Shown here piece by piece: positions 59,088-64,000 of a DNA stretch of 64,000 nt (its first letter is position 1; the number at the start of each line of letters is the position of its first letter). Under the pieces are notes generated by a model that was not told where the DNA came from, did not search any database, and worked only from the letters and a program-made list of their open reading frames with translations. Origin of the DNA: Gnetum montanum (Eukaryota > Streptophyta > Gnetopsida > Gnetales > Gnetaceae); the NCBI GenBank assembly GCA_015680685.1, contig MNCI01022151.1:188957-252956 (forward strand), written 5' to 3'. A program made the translations under genes and the position numbers.

Positions 59088-59390
59088 ATTTCATCATTCT
59101 CACTTGTAATTTTGTCAACCATGGTGGTATCCATAATAGAAACCTCTTGGATAATAGCCTATGCTTGTTCAAGGGCCAATTTTCCTTCTTGCCTCTCTTT
59201 GGTTAAAGTAGCATTAGCCTCCTCTAATTGAGATTGTAGTTTCCCAAAAGTTAATTAAAGTTTCAAAATTTCTTGAGATTTTTCTTTCTTAAGATCATTC
59301 CTTGTATTCTTTTCTACTTTAAGAAGCAATAAGAGCTCCTTGACACATTTTTCTAGTTTATCCTTTATTTCTTTAAAAGCTTCAATTTTT
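59088..59390 (-). pseudogene. Coiled-coil coding segment, copy 2
   Basis: Matches 55694-55965 at a nearly constant offset of about 3,394 bases, with substitutions and few indels. It is more decayed than copy 1, for example a stop in the frame near 59255. It abuts the integrase remnant at about 59085, so one of the two was brought in by rearrangement. Confidence 0.55.
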
Positions 59391-59555
59391 TGTTTTCTGG
59401 TTTAATTTGGTGGTCCTTACCTTATTTCTGACGTTGGTAAGGTGGTTTATTTTAATAACATCATTCGATTTTAAGTTTACTTTTTTGAAATTTTAAATTT
59501 AATATTCTATCTTTTAAATCTATTCCAATTTTAGTTTTCAAAATATAAGATACTT

Positions 59556-60542
59556 TGATGAGTGGTGAGGTACCCCTACACTCAACCATATGAATACAAG
59601 CATTTCAAGCACAATCCAATCAAACTTTGCAAACGGGCTAGTTGTGGTATCTAGATAGTTATTCATTGATTGCAGTTCGTTGTCTTCCCACCTGGACTAG
59701 TATTTGCTTTGTCATGTATGATTTAGTCCAGAGTCAGGTGTATGATGTGTTTCCTATCACTATGCTACTCCTAGGGCAATGGAAAATAACTTTGTTTAAC
59801 CTAAGAGGGAAAGTAACTTTAATAAAGCTAGGAGGAAAAGGGACAGAAAATCTAAGCTAGCCTAAGTGTAATGAGCATCCATTCCTTAATCATCTGTACA
59901 CATCTTGGACCTCATGCACAACTACTACTAGGATTACCAAGCACATGGCCTAGGTATGCTACTGGGATACCAAGTAGCCAAGTAGTCACACTTGAATGCT
60001 CGTGATTAAGTCATACGCATTCCGCATTTAAGGAATTTAGGGTGAAGAGATATTAACTACAAAATAAATAAATAACAATAACAATTAAATAATTAAACTA
60101 AGTGAATGCTTCAATGATGAAGTAATCTTAATCTTTATTTTTGGTCATAAGCATGTCCAAGTACGTTACACTTGAATAAAAGTTTCGTACAATTACAATC
60201 ATCACACTATGGGCATGCACTGGGAGAGAGGGTTGAGAGGAAAAATTGATAAAAAGATCCTACTCTAATACTAACTTCCTGATTACTTTTCCATGTGTCC
60301 CATTGTGTATTTATAGGCTCACACAGGAACTGTGATATCACGTATGTGATATTGCTTGTCAGACTGTGATATCGTGGGTCTGATATTGGGGGTCTGATAA
60401 TAGGGGTACGATATCAAGACTCATCAGATATTAGGGGTCCAATAATAGGGATCTAATAATAGGGTTCCAATATCAACACCTAGTTAACAAGGGTCTGATA
60501 TCAAGGGTCCAATATCAGCACCTAATAAACCAGGATTCATCA
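59556..60542 (-). repeat. Element C 3' LTR
   Basis: 987 bp; on the plus strand it begins TGATGAGTGGTGAGGTACCC and ends AGGATTCATCA. The R and U5 parts match the LTRs of A and B. The U3 before the TATA box (60308-60315, minus) is about 227 bp, the longest of the family in this window. Confidence 0.87.
60330..60542 (-). repeat. Degenerate GATATC-type array in the U3 of element C
   Basis: On the plus strand about a dozen units of the kind GGGTCTGATAT, GGGTCCAATAT or GGGGTCTGATAAT, plus CGTATGTGATAT near the TATA box. Most CpG and full palindromes seen in A and B have been replaced by TpG/CpA versions, as expected from methylated-cytosine decay, or the array evolved from a different unit. Confidence 0.7.
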
Positions 60543-60554
60543 TACCCCCACGAC
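60543..60554 (-). other. Element C polypurine tract
   Basis: On the minus strand GTCGTGGGGGTA lies directly before the LTR. It is preceded by AACTCGAGGACGAGTT, matching the A copy. Confidence 0.75.
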
Positions 60555-60714
60555 TGAATAACAACTCGTCCTCGAGTTAAAAAAAATGAGAATGAGTCCA
60601 ATTTATTACATAGTGGATAGGTATGGGATTATTAACTAATTAGGAATTTATTCATGCCATAGTGGAGAATTAAACAAAATTTGGACACAAACACAAAAGA
60701 CAAAACTTGTGGAA

Positions 60715-61152
60715 CTCATGGGGTTCCCGGTAGTGGTGGCTCCTCCATGGATGCCTTTTCTTTGTTCTATGCTCCAGGCTTATGAGATTGATACCATTGA
60801 AGAAGTTCTTGACATTTCTCCTCTTCTATCTAAGGAGTATGAGCCATCCATGTTGATGTTCCAATGTTTGATGGAATCAGCACTTTCCATGGACATGATA
60901 GCTATGGAACACTTAATTGGCCTTAACATGCCATGTCGCAAATAGCCATTGTTCCTCTTCATAGGCTTGGGTCCTGACATCTCCATCTTTTTCTTGGCTA
61001 GATTGTGTAGTTACAGGAGGTCCTTGATGGATGCTAAAGAATTGCATCCCTGCTCTGCATGTTCTACATGAGGTCCTTCGCCTCTACCTCCCCCTGGGAA
61101 TTTAGTTGCACCTTGAGAAGGTCCTCCTTGTTATCCTCTTTATAGGGGTCAT
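60715..61152 (-). pseudogene. Element C ORF2 with large internal deletion
   Basis: The minus-strand ATG at 61152-61150 follows the acceptor-like GTGTGATTATAG. The first 30-40 codons match the start of ORF2 in A at the DNA level (CTTCTCAAGGTG against CTGTTCAAGGTG, then GAGGTAGAGG). The reading then jumps to the C-terminal 90 or so codons, with YEEEQWLF.TWHVKAN aligning to YEEERWVFMAWYVKAN of A. Roughly 2.3 kb present in A, including the transposon-protein-like domain and nearly all of the coiled coil, is absent. Stops break what is left. Confidence 0.7.
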
Positions 61153-62375
61153 CTATAATCACACAAAGATCAATTGTTAGTAATGTTATTGATAGAAGTT
61201 CACTTATTTCATACCTTACTCATTACCTTTAATAAATATTAAATTCTTTGCTTAGTGTGATTTTAGAGTTAGAAAGTTTTTTCAAGGAAGTTGCCCTAAA
61301 AGTTTTATGTTGGACCTGGTTTGTTTAGGTGACACATCAAAGGACACGTAATGGTTTTGAGGAATTTTTGATAAAATGCTAAAAAAGGAAAGAATAGATT
61401 TGGCAATGAAGTACTCAGAGGGTATAAAATGATGTGGTGGTGTGCAACAAGTACAAATTACAAAAGTCATGCAAGTGGATCCTCCCCAAAGCAGGTTCCA
61501 ACCTATAATGAACTTATGTAACCATACCTTAAAATGTCTGTAGGCACTAGAAGGGTTAAGTGTGATCCATAATAGTTCCACAAAATACACACCTGTAGAT
61601 ACCACTGTGATGAGGTATAAATTCAATGCTACACAAGTCACGAGTCACAAATTCATGAACAGCAAGGTGAGGCAAATTGTAGAAGTAATTGCAGAGATTG
61701 GGACATGAGGTAACTAGCTCAGGGCACAATGAATCCTTAGTGTAAGGCATGATTAATGTGTCATTAACCTATTGTTCAAAAATTAGGACCAAGTCCATTC
61801 CTTTGATTAGTGACATCGCATTATTTTATCCCAATGATAGACAACAATAAGAGCATCATGATGGCAAGGCATATGATCACTTAGCATTTCGTACAAGGGA
61901 GGAGTGATTTTGCTTTGTGGCACTTTTTTTTTTTGATGAATGCTTAAGCCAGAGAAGTTGCCTACCTTTGGGCATGGGTGCATGTATTTCTAGTGGGACC
62001 CCTTATAATAGCATTGGGTTTCTTTGATTAAGTACCTTTTGATTACTCTTTCTCTCATTTTTCATTAGATCTACAAGGATCTTAGTACAACCTAGCTACA
62101 TGATAACTCCTACAGATGTCACCAAAGAGAATCGACAAGTCCCCTTGATGTCACACCCTAACCATTCTCACTGAGTCCATCCTTCTTCGCTCTAGGTATA
62201 ATGAACACAAGATTACTTTAATTTTTAATGATTAGGAATATCATTGTACCCAAGGTAGAACCTCTTATTAATAGAATGGGTGGATGGATGTTGTGGGCTC
62301 GCTATTCAAATAATTAGTCACCTAAGACCTGATAGCATAGAACAACACCTCAATTAATGAGTCACATGAGTGTTT
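61153..62375 (-). other. Element C non-coding middle section
   Basis: On the minus strand this contains a segment shared with B near 62140-62190, the conserved block (61473-61560), and the branch-point-like CATTACTAAC (61176-61185) before the ORF2 ATG. Open frames on the minus strand (61282-61641, 61556-61750) partly parallel the frame 16075-16317 of element A, but carry no recognisable domain. Confidence 0.6.
61473..61560 (-). promoter_or_regulatory. Conserved post-ORF1 block, C copy
   Basis: Minus strand: CCCTTCTAGTGCC.ACAGACA.TTTAA, then a short variable stretch, then AACCTGCTTTGGGGAGGATC. It is nearly identical to 16317-16402 of element A although the surrounding sequence is diverged. 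Confidence 0.65.
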
Positions 62376-62379
62376 TATT

Positions 62380-64000
62380 TGTAGATGAGATTACTCATAA
62401 AAATACAAGCAGACAAAACAATAAACTGAAAGATGAAAAACTGGAAAACAAAAAAAATTGTAAAATTAAAGAAAAAGAAAACATTTATTAATTCTACTAT
62501 TGTTAGAATGGGGGATAGCCCCATAACTAAATGGTTGAGCATGGCTAAAATTAATAAATGGAAGGTTGGGATCCTTGCATATTGGAAATATTGGGACCCA
62601 GTCATACTTACCCCATTGGGGTTCACACACTTGATTAGAGTTGAGATAGTGGGGCAAGTTATAAGATGTGGTTAATTTATAAGGGGTTAACCCACTATGG
62701 TACTTGTGACTATAAGATGATATGTAAGGATTAACATGTCTTCCCATGTGGCTATATTCATTGGGCTAGATGGTTGTTGGAGTATTGAGTGGTGGCCCTG
62801 ATAAGGTAACATGAGGCGTTGGGTTCGAAGAGGAAGATGCAGCACAGTGTTGAACTTGTGCTGAGTTGGAGGATGTAGTGGTTTCTGAACTGAGGTGTCC
62901 CTTTCTATGATCATGTCTAAAGAAAGAACGCCTATGATGTTGTGGAGGATTTCTACTGTTGTTGACAGTAGAAGCACAAGTAATGTTCATGGGTTGATGT
63001 TGTAGTGCAAAACCTTTTGGAGCACTTGGTGGCGATGTAGAAAGAGGTGAAGGATGAGAATGTTGAAATTAAGGAGAATTGTAATGTACATGAGGTGGTG
63101 GTCCTATTGGAGAGGATATGGGTTGATAGTATTTAGGAGAATAATAATAATGTGATGAGATAGAATATGTTGACCTACTTGGGGAAACAAGATGTTGAAC
63201 TTGATAAGCACTAAGGTTCGGATGGTATGAAGGGTGTAACCAATTTGGGGATGGCCTCCCCCACAACTGGGATTGTTGCTACTATGATTGAACATAGTAT
63301 TTCTATATGAACTCTGGATGTAACATTCTTCCCCAATGCTCATGCAATTATGAAAAGATTGGACATTGGCCCTTGGGGTGATCATACAGGCATATGTTGC
63401 ATTAATATGTATGATTGGCAGTTAAGTTCTTATTCTCTTCTACCATTCTTTCCAATTGTCTCAAGGTGTTTTGTCCTATTTCTTGGGTTGTCATAACTCT
63501 ATCTCCAATAATGTTGGCATATTCTCCAAATTTTTCATGTATCCACTCCATCATCCTATTGATCTTTTCCTTAATTTCATCCAATGATTGTAGTACTAGC
63601 AAAGATGGTTCCACCTCCTTGAGGTGAGTTGATTTCTCCTCTTCATAATCATTGGCCCTTATTGATTTTTGGGCCTATCTATATTTTTTATCATTTTCCC
63701 ATTTAGCCATTTCTCCTTCTTCTTTTACTACCTGCTTGATAAGCTCTTGAAATTGGTGGGTCTGTAGTTCATATAGTGGACCTAGGGCATACATCCCTAG
63801 GGTTTCCCTTGTTTCACTACAAAGCCCATCTATGATGTGATACATTAGCCTTTCCTTGGAGAACCCATGGCCTGGGTAGTTATTTAACAATGCATAATAT
63901 CTATCTAAGGCCATGTCCAAGGATTCATGTTGTGCTTGTTTCCACTCTTGGATTTGTTTCCTCAAGGCTGACACTCTTGCATAGGTTTGATATCTTTCGT
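62380..64000 (-). pseudogene. Element C ORF1: Gag remnant, continues beyond the window
   Basis: Minus-strand reading enters the window at the Gag core. The frame 63675-63974 is open for 99 codons and matches A closely (LDMALDRYYALLNNYPGHGF; HIIDGLCSETRETLG). The frame 63402-63614 matches the coiled-coil-like stretch of A (KINRMMEWIHEKF, IIGDRVMTTQE). An intact CNICLYDHPKGQC zinc knuckle lies at 63362-63400. A long Pro/Ser/Tyr-rich tail with several frame changes runs to about 62470. No aspartic protease is found after it, unlike in element B. Stops and small indels make it non-functional. Confidence 0.8.

Larger units (their letters stand above)
59556..64000 (-). mobile_element. Element C: related LTR retrotransposon, minus strand, partial
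   Basis: Lies on the minus strand with its 3' LTR at the left and runs off the window at the right, inside Gag. Order on its own strand: Gag core, zinc knuckle, Pro/Tyr-rich tail, non-coding middle with the conserved block, splice-acceptor-like site, a shortened ORF2, polypurine tract and 3' LTR. No protease, reverse transcriptase or integrase is visible. ORF2 has lost most of its length. Confidence 0.85.

Noticed and set aside
60709-60945. 78-codon plus-strand frame in element C
   Set aside because: Complement of the ORF2 C-terminal remnant; the minus-strand reading aligns with element A.

Overview
The window looks like a gene-poor, repeat-saturated stretch of a large plant nuclear genome. 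A gymnosperm such as a conifer is my best guess, but that is inference from the style and decay of the repeats, not from a diagnostic gene. I see no intact host protein-coding gene, no rRNA or tRNA gene and no CRISPR array. Almost every recognisable coding trace belongs to a decayed mobile element: LTR retrotransposons, L1-like and RTE-like LINEs, Copia and Ty3/Gypsy scraps, and a fragment of an endogenous plant pararetrovirus.

Layout. 1-840 is AT-rich with a minus-strand promoter-like TATA. 841-1800 is a slightly GC-richer unassigned island. 1801-7140 is AT-rich and contains a caulimovirid-like fragment on the minus strand (about 4560-6010). 7325-11660 is a minus-strand L1-like LINE inserted into a dispersed repeat (7140-7324 plus 11665-12550); a second copy of that repeat lies at 22530-23530. 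13741-21085 is element A, a complete LTR element. 23151-24969 is a near-perfect inverted repeat whose right arm is exactly the segment between two single N characters, probably an assembly artefact. 24971-30090 is a second minus-strand L1-like LINE. 30091-38350 is AT-rich with a decayed coiled-coil coding region. 38360-39120 is a Copia reverse transcriptase scrap and 39340-39530 an RTE-LINE tail. 39792 to about 45720 is element B, a 5' LTR plus internal region with no 3' LTR. 45721-55400 is largely unassigned with several local tandem duplications. 55610-56060 and 59088-59390 are two copies of a coiled-coil coding segment, the second next to a Ty3/Gypsy integrase scrap. 59556-64000 is element C, minus strand, running off the window.

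Elements A, B and C are the most interesting content. They form one family: a tRNA-Asp-type primer binding site (seen in A and B), LTRs of about 0.78-0.99 kb ending TG...CA, and a U3 built from near-palindromic GATATC/ACGT units whose array length differs in every LTR. ORF1 encodes a Gag with a CX2CX3HX4C zinc knuckle, joined to an aspartic protease in B. Downstream is a conserved block around the core CTTTGGGGAGGA. ORF2 starts with an ATG at or one base after a conserved splice-acceptor-like sequence with a branch-point-like CTAAC/CTAAT. In A, ORF2 encodes a plant-transposon-protein-like domain followed by a long coiled coil. No reverse transcriptase, RNase H or integrase is visible in any copy, so these look like non-autonomous elements that borrow a polymerase but carry their own Gag and an extra protein. 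All copies are broken by stops, mostly of the kind produced by C-to-T decay.
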